A stretch of DNA of 64,000 nt from Rhodococcus sp. Z13 (GCF_025837095.1 NZ_CP107551.1:434001-498000); one strand, 5' to 3'. Shown: positions 1 through 8,901, counted from the first letter of the stretch. Translations and numbers: made by a program. Notes: generated from the letters alone by a model not told the origin.

Positions 1-185
1 ACGCGATGATGCGCAAGCTCGAGCCGCGCGGCGTGATCGTCGTGGTCGAGGCCGAGCACCTGTGCATGGCGATGCGCGGCATCCGCAAGCCGGGTGCGAG
101 CACGACCACCTCGGCCGTGCGGGGCCTGTTCCAGACCAGTTCGGCGTCGCGCGCCGAGGCCCTGGACCTCATCCTCCGCCGGTGA
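1..185 (+). CDS. folE: GTP cyclohydrolase I, C-terminal part (cut by window edge)
   Basis: The last 60 codons of GTP cyclohydrolase I, which makes 7,8-dihydroneopterin triphosphate from GTP as the first step of folate synthesis. The reading frame enters at base 3. It shows the family's C-terminal motif EHLCMAMRG, with the Cys that serves as a zinc ligand in this family, followed by RKPGASTTT. The TGA (183-185) overlaps the GTG start of folP in a GTGA overlap, which indicates translational coupling within a folE-folP-folB-folK operon. The N-terminal part lies outside the window, so its start and promoter cannot be seen. Confidence 0.95.
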   Translation, partial: AMMRKLEPRGVIVVVEAEHLCMAMRGIRKPGASTTTSAVRGLFQTSSASRAEALDLILRR

Positions 186-1039
186 TCAGCGTCCCCGCCG
201 ATCAGTGGCCCGTCGTGATGGGCGTACTGAACGTCACCAGCGACTCCTTCTCCGACGGCGGCCGATATCTCGATCGTGACGCCGCGATCGCCCACGGTTT
301 CGAGCTGCGTGAACTCGGCGTCGACATCGTCGACGTCGGGGGCGAGTCCACCCGGCCCGGCGCGGTCCGTGTCGACCCGGAGGTCGAGGTCGCGCGGGTG
401 GTGCCGGTCATCGAGGAGCTGTCGAAGGCCGGGATCGCCACCAGCGTCGACACCATGCGCGCCTCCGTCGCCGCCGCCGCCATCGAGGCGGGGGTGTCGA
501 TGGTCAACGACGTCTCCGGGGGCCGCGCCGATCCGGACATGGCGTCGGTGGTCGCCGACGCGGACGTGCCGTGGATCCTCATGCACTGGCGTCCCGCCGG
601 CGGCTTCGTGCACGCCGGTGGGTCCACGCACTACGACGACGTCGTGCGCGAGGTCCGTGAGGAACTGCTCGTGCAGGTCGACGTGGCCGTGTCGGCCGGG
701 GTCGATCCGAGCCGGCTGATCCTCGATCCCGGACTCGGTTTCGTGAAGCAGCCCGACCACAACTGGCAGCTGCTCCACCGCCTGCCCGAGCTCACCGAAC
801 TCGGTTTCCCGGTGCTCATCGGCGCCTCGCGCAAGCGTTTCCTCGGGTCGTTGCTCGCGGCGCCCGACGGCACGATCCGTCCGCCCGACGAGCGGGAGGT
901 CGCGACGGCGGTGATCTCCGCGCTGGCGGCGACCCACGGGGCGTGGGGTGTGCGCGTGCACGACGTGCAGTCCACCCGCGACGCCCTCGCGGTGGTGCAC
1001 GCCTGGCAGCGCGGCAGTTCCGAAGGAGTACGAGCATGA
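182..1039 (+). CDS. folP: Dihydropteroate synthase
   Basis: Joins 6-hydroxymethyl-dihydropterin diphosphate with p-aminobenzoate to give dihydropteroate; this family is the sulfonamide target. The protein is 285 aa, the normal length. Visible motifs in order are [14 protein letters not shown] (residues 14-27), [36 protein letters not shown] and VRVHDV near the end, which form the TIM-barrel pterin and phosphate sites. GTG 182 is chosen because it overlaps the folE stop by 4 nt and leaves the usual short N-terminus. The stop overlaps the folB ATG (ATGA, 1036-1039). It is the folP1-type gene of actinobacterial folate operons. Confidence 0.96.
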   Translation: MISVPADQWPVVMGVLNVTSDSFSDGGRYLDRDAAIAHGFELRELGVDIVDVGGESTRPGAVRVDPEVEVARVVPVIEELSKAGIATSVDTMRASVAAAAIEAGVSMVNDVSGGRADPDMASVVADADVPWILMHWRPAGGFVHAGGSTHYDDVVREVREELLVQVDVAVSAGVDPSRLILDPGLGFVKQPDHNWQLLHRLPELTELGFPVLIGASRKRFLGSLLAAPDGTIRPPDEREVATAVISALAATHGAWGVRVHDVQSTRDALAVVHAWQRGSSEGVRA

Positions 1040-1404
1040 GCGACCGGATCGAGCTGCGGGGCCTGACGGTCCGTGGCAACCACGGTGTCTTCGACCACGA
1101 GAAGCGCGACGGCCAGGACTTCGTCGTCGACATCGTCGCGTGGCTCGACCTCGCGCCGGCCGCCGCGAGCGACGACCTCACCGACACCCTGCACTACGGC
1201 GAACTCGCCGAGCGGGCCGCCGCGATCGTCGCCGGCCCGAGCCGCGACCTCATCGAGACGGTGGCGGGGGAGATCGCCGACGAGGTGCTCACCGATCCGC
1301 GGGTGTCGCGCGTGGAGGTCACCCTGCACAAGCCGTCGGCGCCCATCCCGCTGAACTTCGGTGACGTCGCCGTCGTGATCGACCGGTCGCGGAGCACCAC
1401 ATGA
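1036..1404 (+). CDS. folB: Dihydroneopterin aldolase
   Basis: Cleaves 7,8-dihydroneopterin to 6-hydroxymethyl-dihydropterin and glycolaldehyde. At 122 aa it has the family's usual single-domain length. Supporting motifs are the N-terminal [15 protein letters not shown], the central [11 protein letters not shown] and the C-terminal [11 protein letters not shown], which carry the conserved pterin-binding residues and the catalytic Lys. The ATG sits inside the folP stop (ATGA) and the stop sits on the folK ATG (ATGA), so three consecutive genes are coupled by 4-nt overlaps. Confidence 0.96.
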   Translation: MSDRIELRGLTVRGNHGVFDHEKRDGQDFVVDIVAWLDLAPAAASDDLTDTLHYGELAERAAAIVAGPSRDLIETVAGEIADEVLTDPRVSRVEVTLHKPSAPIPLNFGDVAVVIDRSRSTT

Positions 1405-1928
1405 GCCGCGCGGTGCTGTCGATCGGATCGAACATCGGTGACCGGCTCGCCCATCTCCGCTCGGTGGTCGAGGCCCTCGGCTCCCGCACCGTCGCGGTGT
1501 CCGCGGTCTATTCGACGGCGCCCTGGGGCGGGGTCGAGCAGGAGGACTTCCTCAACGCCGTCGTCGTCGCCGAGGACCCGTCCTTCGGCCCCCGCGACTG
1601 GCTGCTCCTCGGGCAGGAACTCGAGGCGGCCGCCGAACGCGTCCGGATACAGCGGTGGGGGCCGCGCAGCCTCGACGTCGATGTGGTGAGCTGCACCGGC
1701 GCCGACGGCCACGACGTCTGCAGCACCGATCCGGAACTGACGCTGCCGCACCCGCGGGCCCACCTGCGGGCCTTCGTGCTCGTCCCGTGGCTCGACGTCG
1801 AACCCGACGCGGTGCTCACCGCCGACGGCGTCACCCGGCCGATCGCCGACTGGTGCGCCGGGCTCGACGCGGCCGAACGCGACGGGGTGCACCGCACCGA
1901 CCACACGCTGACCGGGCCCACCGGGTGA
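1401..1928 (+). CDS. folK: 2-amino-4-hydroxy-6-hydroxymethyldihydropteridine diphosphokinase
   Basis: HPPK transfers pyrophosphate from ATP to 6-hydroxymethyl-dihydropterin, supplying the FolP substrate. The protein is 175 aa. Recognised motifs are [10 protein letters not shown] at the N-terminus, [11 protein letters not shown], the signature [12 protein letters not shown] with the two metal-binding Asp residues, and [13 protein letters not shown]. The start overlaps the folB stop by 4 nt. It is the last enzyme gene of the folate operon, and the next gene begins 10 nt downstream, so co-transcription is likely. Confidence 0.96.
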   Translation: MSRAVLSIGSNIGDRLAHLRSVVEALGSRTVAVSAVYSTAPWGGVEQEDFLNAVVVAEDPSFGPRDWLLLGQELEAAAERVRIQRWGPRSLDVDVVSCTGADGHDVCSTDPELTLPHPRAHLRAFVLVPWLDVEPDAVLTADGVTRPIADWCAGLDAAERDGVHRTDHTLTGPTG

Positions 1929-1938
1929 GGCGGGTCTC

Positions 1939-2415
1939 GTGCTGAGTCAGACCCGGATCCGTGATCTCCTGGCCCTGGCCGCGCTGGCGGCCGCCGCCGC
2001 CTGGCTGCTCGTGCGCAGCATGTACGGCTCGCTGCCCCCGATCCCGGTCTACGCGGGGGCATCGCTGTATCCGGTCGCGGTGATCGAGGTGATCCTCGCG
2101 TTCCTGATCCGCTCGCGGGTCAGCAAGCACGAGATCGGGGACGGGCCGGGCCGGCTGCATCCCATCACTGCGGCCCGCGCAGTCGCCCTCGCGAAGGCGT
2201 CGGCTCTGGTGGGCGCGGCGAGCACCGGCATCTGGGTGGGATTCCTCGTGTATCTGGTGCCGCAGCGCGGGGTCGTGCAGGCCGCCACCGACGACACGTC
2301 GGGTGTGGTCGTCGGGGCCGTGGCCGGCATCGCCCTGACCGCCGCCGCCCTGTGGCTCGAATACTGTTGCAGGACACCGGAGGATCCCGACGAACCCAAC
2401 GAACCGGCGGTCTGA
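1939..2415 (+). CDS. DUF3180 family membrane protein
   Basis: A 158-aa integral membrane protein of unknown function that regularly follows folK in actinobacteria (Rv3605c position). Four hydrophobic segments are visible: residues about 9-26, 37-56, 82-106 and 120-139. The N-terminus LSQTRIRDLLALAALAAAAA and the short charged C-terminal tail fit the family. GTG 1939 has a purine-rich stretch GAGGCGGG just upstream. The 10-nt gap to folK suggests it belongs to the folate operon. No catalytic motif is seen and no function is proposed. Confidence 0.85.
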   Translation: MLSQTRIRDLLALAALAAAAAWLLVRSMYGSLPPIPVYAGASLYPVAVIEVILAFLIRSRVSKHEIGDGPGRLHPITAARAVALAKASALVGAASTGIWVGFLVYLVPQRGVVQAATDDTSGVVVGAVAGIALTAAALWLEYCCRTPEDPDEPNEPAV

Positions 2416-2489
2416 CCTGCGGAACACGGGTCCCCGCCGGGCGTGTCGTCCACGGTCCCGGATCGGGGTTCTGCCAGTACGCTGAAGTC

Positions 2490-3353
2490 ATGGCTTCCTC
2501 GGTGCGAGTGGACAGGAATCGCCGCCCGTGGCGCAGTACCGGATCGACGATCGTGGCCGGCCTGCTCGCACTGGCGATGATCGCCTCGCTGCTCCTGGTC
2601 TTCAGTGAGAGCGTGCAGCTGCTGCGCGTGGGCGTGGTCGTCGCCCTGTGGGCCGCGACCGTGGGAGCCATCGCGATGAACAAGTACCGCCGCGAATCGG
2701 CGCTCGACAAGGCGAAGGCCGACGACCTGAAGATGGTCTACGAGCTGCAGCTCCAGCGCGAGATCGCGGCGCGCCGCGAGTACGAACTGACCGTCGAGGA
2801 GAAGGTCCGTGCCGATCTGCGGCTCGAGGCCGACGAGATGGCGGCTCTGCGTGCCGAGCTCGCCGGTCTGCGCCACACCCTCGAGGTGCTGCTCGACGGG
2901 CGGCTGCCCGACGACCTCGTCGCGCTGGAGGGGCAGGCGGAGCGGCTGCGTGAACTGGACGACGCCGAGCGCGTCACCGCACCCCGGCCGTCCGGCCCGG
3001 CCTTCGCGTCGCCGGACGACGAGCCGCTGACCGCGGAGACCGAGGCCGTCGACGCCGCCGCAGCACGGCAGACCGCCGAGGACGACGACGCCGAGACCGG
3101 GGACGTCGGGACCGAAGACGTCGCGGGTGTCGAGGACGAGCGGGAGACCGAGCCGGAACCCGAGGACACGGCGGAGCCCGGGAACGAGGTGGATCCCGAG
3201 GACACGGCGGAGTCCGGGAACGCCGCGGAGCAGGCCGACGAGGACGACGACGAACCCGCCGGCCGGCGCTCCCGCCGTCGCCGCGCCGACGGCGCCCACG
3301 AGGAGGGCCGTACTGTCGCCGAGATCCTCGCCGCCCTGTCCTCCGAACGCTGA
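2490..3353 (+). CDS. Two-TM protein with coiled coil and acidic tail (Rv3604c-type)
   Basis: A 287-aa protein at the Rv3604c position. It has two membrane helices (residues about 20-40 and 46-63), then a charged helical stretch (about 70-140) that looks like a coiled coil, a Glu/Asp-rich disordered tail (about 165-265) and a basic RRSRRRR patch. ATG 2490 is chosen because a -10-like TACGCT (2478-2483) ends 6 nt before it, which fits a leaderless transcript, and because the frame upstream is not protein-like. The tail contains an in-frame 12-residue duplication (3159-3230). Function is unknown. Confidence 0.75.
   Translation: MASSVRVDRNRRPWRSTGSTIVAGLLALAMIASLLLVFSESVQLLRVGVVVALWAATVGAIAMNKYRRESALDKAKADDLKMVYELQLQREIAARREYELTVEEKVRADLRLEADEMAALRAELAGLRHTLEVLLDGRLPDDLVALEGQAERLRELDDAERVTAPRPSGPAFASPDDEPLTAETEAVDAAAARQTAEDDDAETGDVGTEDVAGVEDERETEPEPEDTAEPGNEVDPEDTAESGNAAEQADEDDDEPAGRRSRRRRADGAHEEGRTVAEILAALSSER
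3159..3230 (+). repeat. In-frame 36-bp tandem duplication in the acidic tail
   Basis: Two 36-bp units, 3159-3194 and 3195-3230, share the 18-bp block CCCGAGGACACGGCGGAG and most of the remainder. They encode PEDTAEPGNEVD and PEDTAESGNAAE. The duplication keeps the reading frame and lengthens the acidic tail of the Rv3604c-type membrane protein. It is probably a recent slippage or duplication event in a segment with no folding constraint. Confidence 0.85.
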
Positions 3354-3492
3354 GACCGCACGCCCGAGCGCGCCGGACCCGAGTCCCGTCCGTCACCCGG
3401 GGCCCTCTGCGTAACGCTCTCACCTGCCCGGATGTCGGTGGTGAGGCGTAGATCACTCGACCGGGCCGTGGCGGCCCGTCGAACGCGCGCGC

Positions 3493-3498
3493 TATTGT
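3493..3498 (+). promoter_or_regulatory. Candidate -10 box for the pantothenate operon
   Basis: TATTGT at 3493-3498 lies 56 nt upstream of the GTG at 3554, in the roughly 200-bp gap after the previous gene. It matches the actinobacterial TANNNT -10 pattern. No convincing -35 was identified, so this is a weak assignment by position and sequence only. Confidence 0.35.
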
Positions 3499-3553
3499 CG
3501 AGCGGAACGTCTGGTACCCGCCGAGCGGGACTGGAACGAACGAGAGGACTCCC

Positions 3554-4489
3554 GTGACCTCCTTCGGGATCACCAATGCGCCGACCCCTGCGCGACTGTC
3601 GGTGGGCATCGTGTCCGCCGGGCGGGTGGGTACCGCACTCGGTGTCGCACTCGAACGTGTCGGCCATGTCGTCGTGGCCTGCGCCGCCGTCTCCGACGCC
3701 TCGCGTCACCGCGCCGCCACGCGCCTGCCCGACTCGCGGATCCTGCCCGTCGACGAGGTCGCCGGCCGCTGCAACCTGCTGCTCCTCGCCGTTCCCGACT
3801 CCGAACTGTCCTCCCTGATCCAGGGCCTGGCCGCCACCGGTGCCGTCGCGCCCGGCACGATCGTCGCGCACGTCTCCGGTGCCCACGGCATCGGCATCCT
3901 CGCCCCGCTCACCGAGCAGGGGACCGTGCCGCTGGCCATCCACCCCGCGATGACCTTCACCGGCCACGACGAGGACATCGACCGGTTGTCCTCGACCTGC
4001 TTCGGGATCACCGCCGCCGACGAGATCGGCTACGCCATCGCGCAGTCCCTCGTGCTCGAGATCGGCGGGGAGCCGGTCCGGGTGTCGGAGCAGATGCGCC
4101 CGCTCTACCACGCGGCGCTGGCCCACGGCAGCAACCACCTGGTCACCCTCGTCGCCGACGCCGTCGAAGCGCTGCGCGCCGCACTGCGCGGGGACGAACT
4201 GCTCGGGCAGCAACTCGTGGACGACGACCCCGGTGGTGTCGCCGAACGGGTCCTGCAGCCGCTGCTGACGGCGGCGCTGGACAACGTGCTGCGCCGCGGC
4301 GCCTCGGCCCTCACCGGCCCGGTCGCGCGCGGCGACGCCGAGGCGGTCGCCACGCACCTGCGGGTGCTCGACGAGGTCGACCCGAAGATCGCTGCGGGTT
4401 ACCGCGCACTGTCGCTGCGATCGGCGCAGCGCACCGGCTCGAAGCCGGAACTGATGGCAATTCTCGAAGGGGCTGAATACGGTGAGTGA
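3554..4489 (+). CDS. DUF2520 / Rossmann-fold protein (Rv3603c-type)
   Basis: A 311-aa protein with an N-terminal NAD(P)-type Rossmann fold (residues about 16-110, [17 protein letters not shown] as nucleotide loop) and a C-terminal helical DUF2520 domain ([13 protein letters not shown] onward). It resembles ketopantoate reductase-like dehydrogenases in overall layout. It sits directly before panC and overlaps it by 8 nt, as in many actinobacteria. A role in pantothenate synthesis is often proposed from this context but is not shown by the sequence. GTG 3554 has GAGAGGA about 7 nt upstream. Confidence 0.85.
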   Translation: MTSFGITNAPTPARLSVGIVSAGRVGTALGVALERVGHVVVACAAVSDASRHRAATRLPDSRILPVDEVAGRCNLLLLAVPDSELSSLIQGLAATGAVAPGTIVAHVSGAHGIGILAPLTEQGTVPLAIHPAMTFTGHDEDIDRLSSTCFGITAADEIGYAIAQSLVLEIGGEPVRVSEQMRPLYHAALAHGSNHLVTLVADAVEALRAALRGDELLGQQLVDDDPGGVAERVLQPLLTAALDNVLRRGASALTGPVARGDAEAVATHLRVLDEVDPKIAAGYRALSLRSAQRTGSKPELMAILEGAEYGE

Positions 4490-5420
4490 TGCAGGACAGC
4501 GTGGATACGTGCGTGGTGAGCTGACCGTCCACCACGATCCCGCGGGCCTGACGAAGGTCACCAAGGCCCTGCGTGGTGTCGGCCGGACGGTGGCGCTGGT
4601 GCCGACCATGGGTGCCCTGCACGCCGGGCACCTCGAGCTGGTGCGGCAGGCGAAGCTCACCGGTGCGGTCGTGGTCGTGTCGATCTTCGTCAACCCGCTG
4701 CAGTTCGGGGCGAACGAGGATCTCGACGCCTACCCGCGCACCCTCGAGGCCGACCTGGAACTGCTCCGCGAGGCGGGTGTGGAGCTCGTCTTCGCGCCGT
4801 CGGTGACGGACATGTACCCGAACGGTCCCCGCACCACGATTCACCCCGGCCCCGTCGGCTCCGAACTCGAAGGTGCTTCGCGCCCCGGGCATTTCGCGGG
4901 GATGCTCACCGTGGTGGCGAAGCTGTTCAACATCGTCGCCCCCAACACCGCCTTCTTCGGCGAGAAGGACTACCAGCAGCTCGTCCTGATCCGCCAGATG
5001 GTCGCCGACCTCAACCTCGACATCCGCATCGTCGGGGTGCCCACCGTCCGTGAACAGGACGGGCTCGCCCTGTCGTCGCGGAACCGCTATCTCGATCCCG
5101 AGCAGCGGGAGATCGCCACGACCCTGTCGGCTGCTCTCGTCGCCGGCGCCCACGCCGCTGCCGGTGGCCCCGAGGCGATCCTGACCGCCGCCCGCGAGGT
5201 GCTCGGGCAGAACCCCCAGCTGGAGGTCGATTACCTCGAGGTGCGCGGCGCCGACCTCGGCCCGGCGCCCGAACGCGGCGACGGCCGGCTGCTCGTCGCG
5301 GCCCGGCTCGGCAGCACCCGCCTCATCGACAACGTCGGGGTGGCCGTCGGCACCGGCTTCCTCGAGCGCGCGACCGGGCCTGTGGACCCGGACGCCGAAG
5401 ACGACCTCCTGAACCGCTGA
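4482..5420 (+). CDS. panC: Pantothenate synthetase
   Basis: Condenses pantoate and beta-alanine with ATP to form pantothenate. The protein is 312 aa. The nucleotidyltransferase HIGH-type motif is [10 protein letters not shown] (residues about 38-47). [23 protein letters not shown] and [10 protein letters not shown] mark the pantoate and ATP sites. The GTG start overlaps the preceding DUF2520 gene by 8 nt, and panD follows after 36 nt with GAGAGAAACCGAGGACG upstream of its ATG. The C-terminal extension beyond residue 285 is acidic and typical of the mycobacterial/rhodococcal enzyme. Confidence 0.97.
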   Translation: MSDAGQRGYVRGELTVHHDPAGLTKVTKALRGVGRTVALVPTMGALHAGHLELVRQAKLTGAVVVVSIFVNPLQFGANEDLDAYPRTLEADLELLREAGVELVFAPSVTDMYPNGPRTTIHPGPVGSELEGASRPGHFAGMLTVVAKLFNIVAPNTAFFGEKDYQQLVLIRQMVADLNLDIRIVGVPTVREQDGLALSSRNRYLDPEQREIATTLSAALVAGAHAAAGGPEAILTAAREVLGQNPQLEVDYLEVRGADLGPAPERGDGRLLVAARLGSTRLIDNVGVAVGTGFLERATGPVDPDAEDDLLNR

Positions 5421-5456
5421 CCAGATTTCCCCACGAGAGAGAAACCGAGGACGAGC

Positions 5457-5894
5457 ATGTTCCGCACCATGATGAAGTCGAAGATCCACCGCGCCACGGT
5501 CACGCACGCGGACCTGCACTACGTCGGTTCGGTGACCGTCGATCAGGATCTGATGGACGCCGCGGATCTGCTCGAGGGCGAGCAGGTCTGCATCGTCGAC
5601 ATCGACAACGGCGCCCGGCTCGAGACCTACGTCATCGCCGGTGAGCGCGGCTCGGGCATCATCGGGATCAACGGTGCCGCAGCGCGTCTCGTGAGCCCCG
5701 GCGATCTGGTCATCCTCATCGCCTACGGCGTGATGAACGAGCAGGAGTGCAAGGACTACAACCCGCGCGTGGTGTTCGTCGACGCCGACAACCGCCCCGT
5801 CGAGCTGGGCAGCGACCCGGCCCACGCCCCCGAGGGCTCCGGTCTGATCACCCCGCGGATGCTGTCCACCCTCGACTCGTCCGCCCTGGTGTAA
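5457..5894 (+). CDS. panD: Aspartate 1-decarboxylase (pyruvoyl proenzyme)
   Basis: Makes beta-alanine from L-aspartate for PanC. The 145-aa proenzyme carries the self-cleavage pair Gly24-Ser25 in [10 protein letters not shown]; Ser25 becomes the pyruvoyl group of the alpha chain in this family. [15 protein letters not shown] and INGAAARL are further family signatures. The C-terminal tail (about 20 residues after residue 120) is of the length seen in mycobacterial PanD. It lies between panC and coaX, with only 3 nt before the coaX GTG, so the three genes form one pantothenate/CoA operon. Confidence 0.97.
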   Translation: MFRTMMKSKIHRATVTHADLHYVGSVTVDQDLMDAADLLEGEQVCIVDIDNGARLETYVIAGERGSGIIGINGAAARLVSPGDLVILIAYGVMNEQECKDYNPRVVFVDADNRPVELGSDPAHAPEGSGLITPRMLSTLDSSALV

Positions 5895-5897
5895 CAC

Positions 5898-6731
5898 GTG
5901 CTCCTCACCGTCGACGTCCGGAACACCAACATCGTCCTGGGGGTGTTCACGGGCAGTGGCTCGCACGCGAGGTTGTTGCGGGACTGGCGCGTTCGCACCG
6001 ATCCCCTCATGACCGCCGACGAGATCGCGCTGCTGTTCCGCGGACTGCTCGGCGACACGGCCGATCAGGTCACCGGGGTCGCCGCGCTGTCCACCGTGCC
6101 GTCGGTGCTGCGCGAACTTCGGGTCATGCTCGACCGCTACTGGGCGTCGGTGTCGCATGTCGTCGTCGAACCCGGCGTGCGCACGGGCGTCCCACTGCTC
6201 GTCGACAACCCCAAGGAGGTCGGGGCCGACCGCATCGTCAACAGTCTCGCCGCCTACCACTTCTACGGATCCCCGTGCATCGTGGTGGATTTCGGCACCT
6301 CCACGTGTGTGGACGTGGTGTCGGGCAAGGGGGAGTTCCTCGGCGGTTCCATCGCGCCCGGCGTGGAGATCTCGATGGATGCGCTCGCGTCGCGGTCCGC
6401 GGCGCTGCGGAAGGTCGAACTGGCCCGTCCCCGTGCGGTTCTCGGCAAGAACACGGTCGAGTGCATGCAGTCGGGTGCGGTCTTCGGTTTCGCCGGCATG
6501 GTCGACGGCATCGTGCGCCGGATCTGCGCCGAGGTTCCCGGTTTCGACGGCGACGACGTCGCGGTGATCTGCACCGGCGACAGCGCGCCGCTGATCATGC
6601 CGGAGTCGCGGACGCTCGAGCACCACGAACCCGATCTCACGCTCGAGGGACTGCGTCTGGTGTACGAGCGGAACCAGGTGAGACGAGCAGCACGCGGAGT
6701 TGCGGGTTCCGCTCCGCGCCATTCTGTGTAA
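5898..6731 (+). CDS. coaX: Type III pantothenate kinase
   Basis: Phosphorylates pantothenate in the first step of CoA synthesis. At 277 aa it has the N-terminal phosphate loop [14 protein letters not shown], the pantothenate-site motifs [20 protein letters not shown] and [13 protein letters not shown], and [11 protein letters not shown]. The loop has Arg where many bacteria have Gly (DxGNT); as I recall it, the mycobacterial enzyme also has DVRNT, so I read this as a lineage feature. GTG 5898 is 3 nt after the panD stop. The TAA overlaps the -10 region of the cysteine-leader transcript downstream. Confidence 0.95.
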   Translation: MLLTVDVRNTNIVLGVFTGSGSHARLLRDWRVRTDPLMTADEIALLFRGLLGDTADQVTGVAALSTVPSVLRELRVMLDRYWASVSHVVVEPGVRTGVPLLVDNPKEVGADRIVNSLAAYHFYGSPCIVVDFGTSTCVDVVSGKGEFLGGSIAPGVEISMDALASRSAALRKVELARPRAVLGKNTVECMQSGAVFGFAGMVDGIVRRICAEVPGFDGDDVAVICTGDSAPLIMPESRTLEHHEPDLTLEGLRLVYERNQVRRAARGVAGSAPRHSV

Positions 6732-6734
6732 AGA
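6729..6734 (+). promoter_or_regulatory. -10 box for a leaderless leader-peptide transcript
   Basis: TAAAGA (6729-6734, within TGTAAAGATG) overlaps the coaX stop codon and ends 8 nt before ATG 6743. A transcript starting at or next to that A would be leaderless, with the leader ORF at its 5' end. No clear -35 is visible, which is common for such actinobacterial promoters. Confidence 0.5.
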
Positions 6735-6742
6735 TGTCTCCC

Positions 6743-6784
6743 ATGACCCGTTGCATGAGCACCCAGGAGTGTTGTCGAGGCTGA
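6743..6784 (+). CDS. 13-aa cysteine-containing leader peptide (attenuator uORF)
   Basis: The ORF reads MTRCMSTQECCRG and then TGA, with Cys at positions 4, 10 and 11 and a tandem TGT TGT at 6770-6775. It starts at what looks like a leaderless ATG and ends 42 nt before the next gene. Short leaderless ORFs rich in Cys codons are known in mycobacteria as cysteine-responsive attenuators placed before sulfur-metabolism genes. This one has the same layout: leader ORF, Cys codons embedded in a hairpin, and then a rhodanese-fold gene whose ribosome-binding site lies in that hairpin. The coding call rests on context, not on conservation, which could not be tested here. Confidence 0.65.
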   Translation: MTRCMSTQECCRG

Positions 6785-6817
6785 CGTTTCCGCCTCGACC
6801 GATGACACATTCCTGGG
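6762..6817 (+). promoter_or_regulatory. Two-stem hairpin sequestering the RBS of the rhodanese-fold gene
   Basis: Outer stem: CCCAGGAGT (6762-6770) pairs with ATTCCTGGG (6809-6817), nine pairs with one G-U. Inner stem: GTCGAGGC (6774-6781) pairs perfectly with GCCTCGAC (6792-6799). The outer 3' arm contains the GGG of the GGGAG Shine-Dalgarno (6815-6819) for ATG 6827, and the outer 5' arm runs through leader codons 7-10. A ribosome paused at the Cys-Cys codons would cover both 5' arms and free the RBS. A ribosome that reaches the stop and leaves would let the RBS be masked. This is an inferred mechanism from the visible pairing. Confidence 0.65.
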
Positions 6818-6826
6818 AGTTCCCTC

Positions 6827-7291
6827 ATGCGCGCAGCGCTTCTTTCCGCTACCTCCGTTTCCTCCGCTCCGGTTTCCGTTGCCGCTCCGGTCTTCTACCC
6901 GCTGACCGTCGAGCGCACCTATCCCACCGAGCTCACCGCCGCGGTGGTCCGCGGCGCCGTGGTCGTCGACATCCGCACCCACGCCGAACGTGCCGAGCAG
7001 GGAACGCTTCCCGGCGCCCTGGCCATCCCGGCCGAACTCGTCGCCGAGCGGCTCGATCCGGTCAGCCCCGGCCGGCTCGCCGCGGCCGTCGACCACGACG
7101 TCGAGTGGATCCTCGTCTCGGCCGACGGCACCCGCTCGCACGGCGCGGTTGCCGCCCTGCTCGCACAGGGTCTGCGCCGGGTCACGCATCTTGTCGGTGG
7201 CTACGCCGCCATCCGCGCCGCACGCCTGGTCGACGCCATCTCCGTGGCGGAGCACGTCGCCGAGGACGTGGCCCGCGTCACCGCCCACTGA
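6827..7291 (+). CDS. Rhodanese-fold protein lacking the catalytic cysteine
   Basis: A 154-aa protein with a single rhodanese-like domain (residues about 28-140): VVVDIRTHAERAEQGTLPGA, then the active-site loop region LVSADGTRSHGA and VTHLVGGYAAIRA. Classical rhodaneses carry the sulfur-accepting Cys at the first loop position; here it is Ser98, and the whole protein has no cysteine. It therefore cannot act as an ordinary thiosulfate sulfurtransferase. It may be a sensor or scaffold. The first 22 residues are Ala/Ser-rich and could be a weak signal or a disordered tail. RBS GGGAG lies 7 nt before ATG 6827, inside the attenuator hairpin. Confidence 0.8.
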   Translation: MRAALLSATSVSSAPVSVAAPVFYPLTVERTYPTELTAAVVRGAVVVDIRTHAERAEQGTLPGALAIPAELVAERLDPVSPGRLAAAVDHDVEWILVSADGTRSHGAVAALLAQGLRRVTHLVGGYAAIRAARLVDAISVAEHVAEDVARVTAH

Positions 7292-7354
7292 CGGCACCGG
7301 TGTCCGCCCTCCCGGACAGGGCGATCTGCCTCCGGGCCGTCCCCGGGTTTCGGA

Positions 7355-7360
7355 TAGTCT
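7355..7360 (+). promoter_or_regulatory. -10 box of lysS
   Basis: TAGTCT at 7355-7360 ends 8 nt before the GTG at 7369. Transcription would begin at or next to the GTG, giving a leaderless mRNA. There is no Shine-Dalgarno-like sequence between the box and the start codon, which agrees with that reading. Confidence 0.5.
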
Positions 7361-7368
7361 GGTAACCC

Positions 7369-8880
7369 GTGAGTGATGCCACCGTTCAGCAGCCCGACGA
7401 CACCCCCGAACAGATGCGGGTCCGCCGCGACAAGCGCGAACGGCTCCTGGCACAGGGCTCGGAACCCTATCCCGTCATCGTTCCGCGGACGCACACCCTC
7501 GCGGAGATCCGCGCCGCGTACCCCGATCTGGAACCCGACACCGCCACCGGCACCATCGTCGGCATCGCGGGCCGGGTCATGTTCTCCCGGAACACCGGCA
7601 AACTGTGCTTCGCGACGCTGCAGGAGGGTGACGGCACCCAGCTGCAGGTCATGCTGAGCCTCGCCGGTGTCGGCGAGGAGGCACTCGCGCAGTGGAAGTC
7701 CGAGGTCGACCTCGGCGACATCGTGTACGTGCACGGCGAGGTCATCAGCTCCCGCCGCGGTGAGCTCAGCGTCATGGCCGACTCGTGGAACATGGCGTCG
7801 AAGGCCCTGCGGCCGCTGCCCGTCGCTCACAAGGAGATGAACGAGGAGACGCGCGTCCGGCAGCGCTACGTCGACCTCATCGTGCGTCCCGAGGCGCGCC
7901 GCAACGCCCGTATGCGTGTCGCGGTGGTGCGGGAGCTGCGCAACGCCCTCGAGCGGCGCGGTTTCCTCGAGGTCGAGACGCCGATGCTGCAGACCCTGCA
8001 TGGTGGCGCGGCCGCCCGCCCGTTCGTCACGCACTCGAACGCGCTCGACATGGATCTGTACCTGCGTATCGCGCCGGAGCTCTTCCTCAAGCGCTGCGTG
8101 GTGGGCGGTATCGAGAAGGTCTTCGAGATCAACCGCAATTTCCGCAACGAGGGCGCCGACTCCACCCACTCGCCGGAATTCTCGATGCTCGAGACCTACG
8201 AGGCGTACGGCACCTACGACGATTCGGCGCGGATGATCCGCGAGATCATCCAGGAGATCGCGATGGCGGTCTTCGGCAGCCACGTGGTGACGCTGTCCGA
8301 CGGCACCGAATACGACCTCGGTGGCGAATGGAAGACCCTGGAGATGTATCCCTCCCTGTCGGAGGCGATCGGCACCGAGGTGACCCCCGACACCACCCTG
8401 GAGGAGCTCACCGCGCTCGCCGACCGGGTGGGTCTGGAAATCCCCGAGGGCAAGGGCTGGGGCCACGGCAAACTCGTCGAGGAACTGTGGGAGCACATGT
8501 GTGGCGACCAGCTGTACGAGCCCACCTTCGTGCGTGACTTCCCGGTCGAGACCTCCCCGCTGACCCGCGACCACCGTTCCGTGCGCGGCGTCACCGAGAA
8601 GTGGGATCTCTACGTCCGCGGTTTCGAGCTCGCCACCGGCTACTCGGAACTCGTCGATCCGGTGATCCAGCGCGAGCGGTTCGTCGACCAGGCGCGCCTG
8701 GCGTCGGCCGGTGACGACGAAGCGATGGTCCTCGACGAGGATTTCCTCGCCGCCATGGAACAGGGAATGCCGCCCACCACGGGTACCGGAATGGGAATCG
8801 ATCGCCTTCTCATGGCGCTCACCGGTCTGGGTATCCGGGAAACAATCCTGTTCCCGATTGTCCGGCCGAACGCCCGTTAA
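7369..8880 (+). CDS. lysS: Lysyl-tRNA synthetase (class II)
   Basis: Charges tRNA-Lys. The 503-aa protein has the N-terminal OB-fold anticodon-binding domain (about 55-165: [20 protein letters not shown]) and a class II catalytic domain. Motif 2 is [20 protein letters not shown] and motif 3 is [15 protein letters not shown] near the C-terminus. The length is that of a plain cytosolic LysRS, so the extra MprF-like membrane domain of the LysX type is absent. GTG 7369 appears leaderless. The position between coaX and lsr2 matches Rv3598c. Confidence 0.97.
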   Translation: MSDATVQQPDDTPEQMRVRRDKRERLLAQGSEPYPVIVPRTHTLAEIRAAYPDLEPDTATGTIVGIAGRVMFSRNTGKLCFATLQEGDGTQLQVMLSLAGVGEEALAQWKSEVDLGDIVYVHGEVISSRRGELSVMADSWNMASKALRPLPVAHKEMNEETRVRQRYVDLIVRPEARRNARMRVAVVRELRNALERRGFLEVETPMLQTLHGGAAARPFVTHSNALDMDLYLRIAPELFLKRCVVGGIEKVFEINRNFRNEGADSTHSPEFSMLETYEAYGTYDDSARMIREIIQEIAMAVFGSHVVTLSDGTEYDLGGEWKTLEMYPSLSEAIGTEVTPDTTLEELTALADRVGLEIPEGKGWGHGKLVEELWEHMCGDQLYEPTFVRDFPVETSPLTRDHRSVRGVTEKWDLYVRGFELATGYSELVDPVIQRERFVDQARLASAGDDEAMVLDEDFLAAMEQGMPPTTGTGMGIDRLLMALTGLGIRETILFPIVRPNAR

Positions 8881-8901
8881 TCAGAAAATAGGGTCGCGAT
8901 A

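Noticed and set aside
5898-6731. CoaX phosphate loop DVRNT instead of DxGNT, possible loss of function
   Set aside because: As I recall it, the mycobacterial CoaX carries the same Arg, and all other pantothenate and ATP motifs are intact. I treat it as an actinobacterial feature, not a defect.
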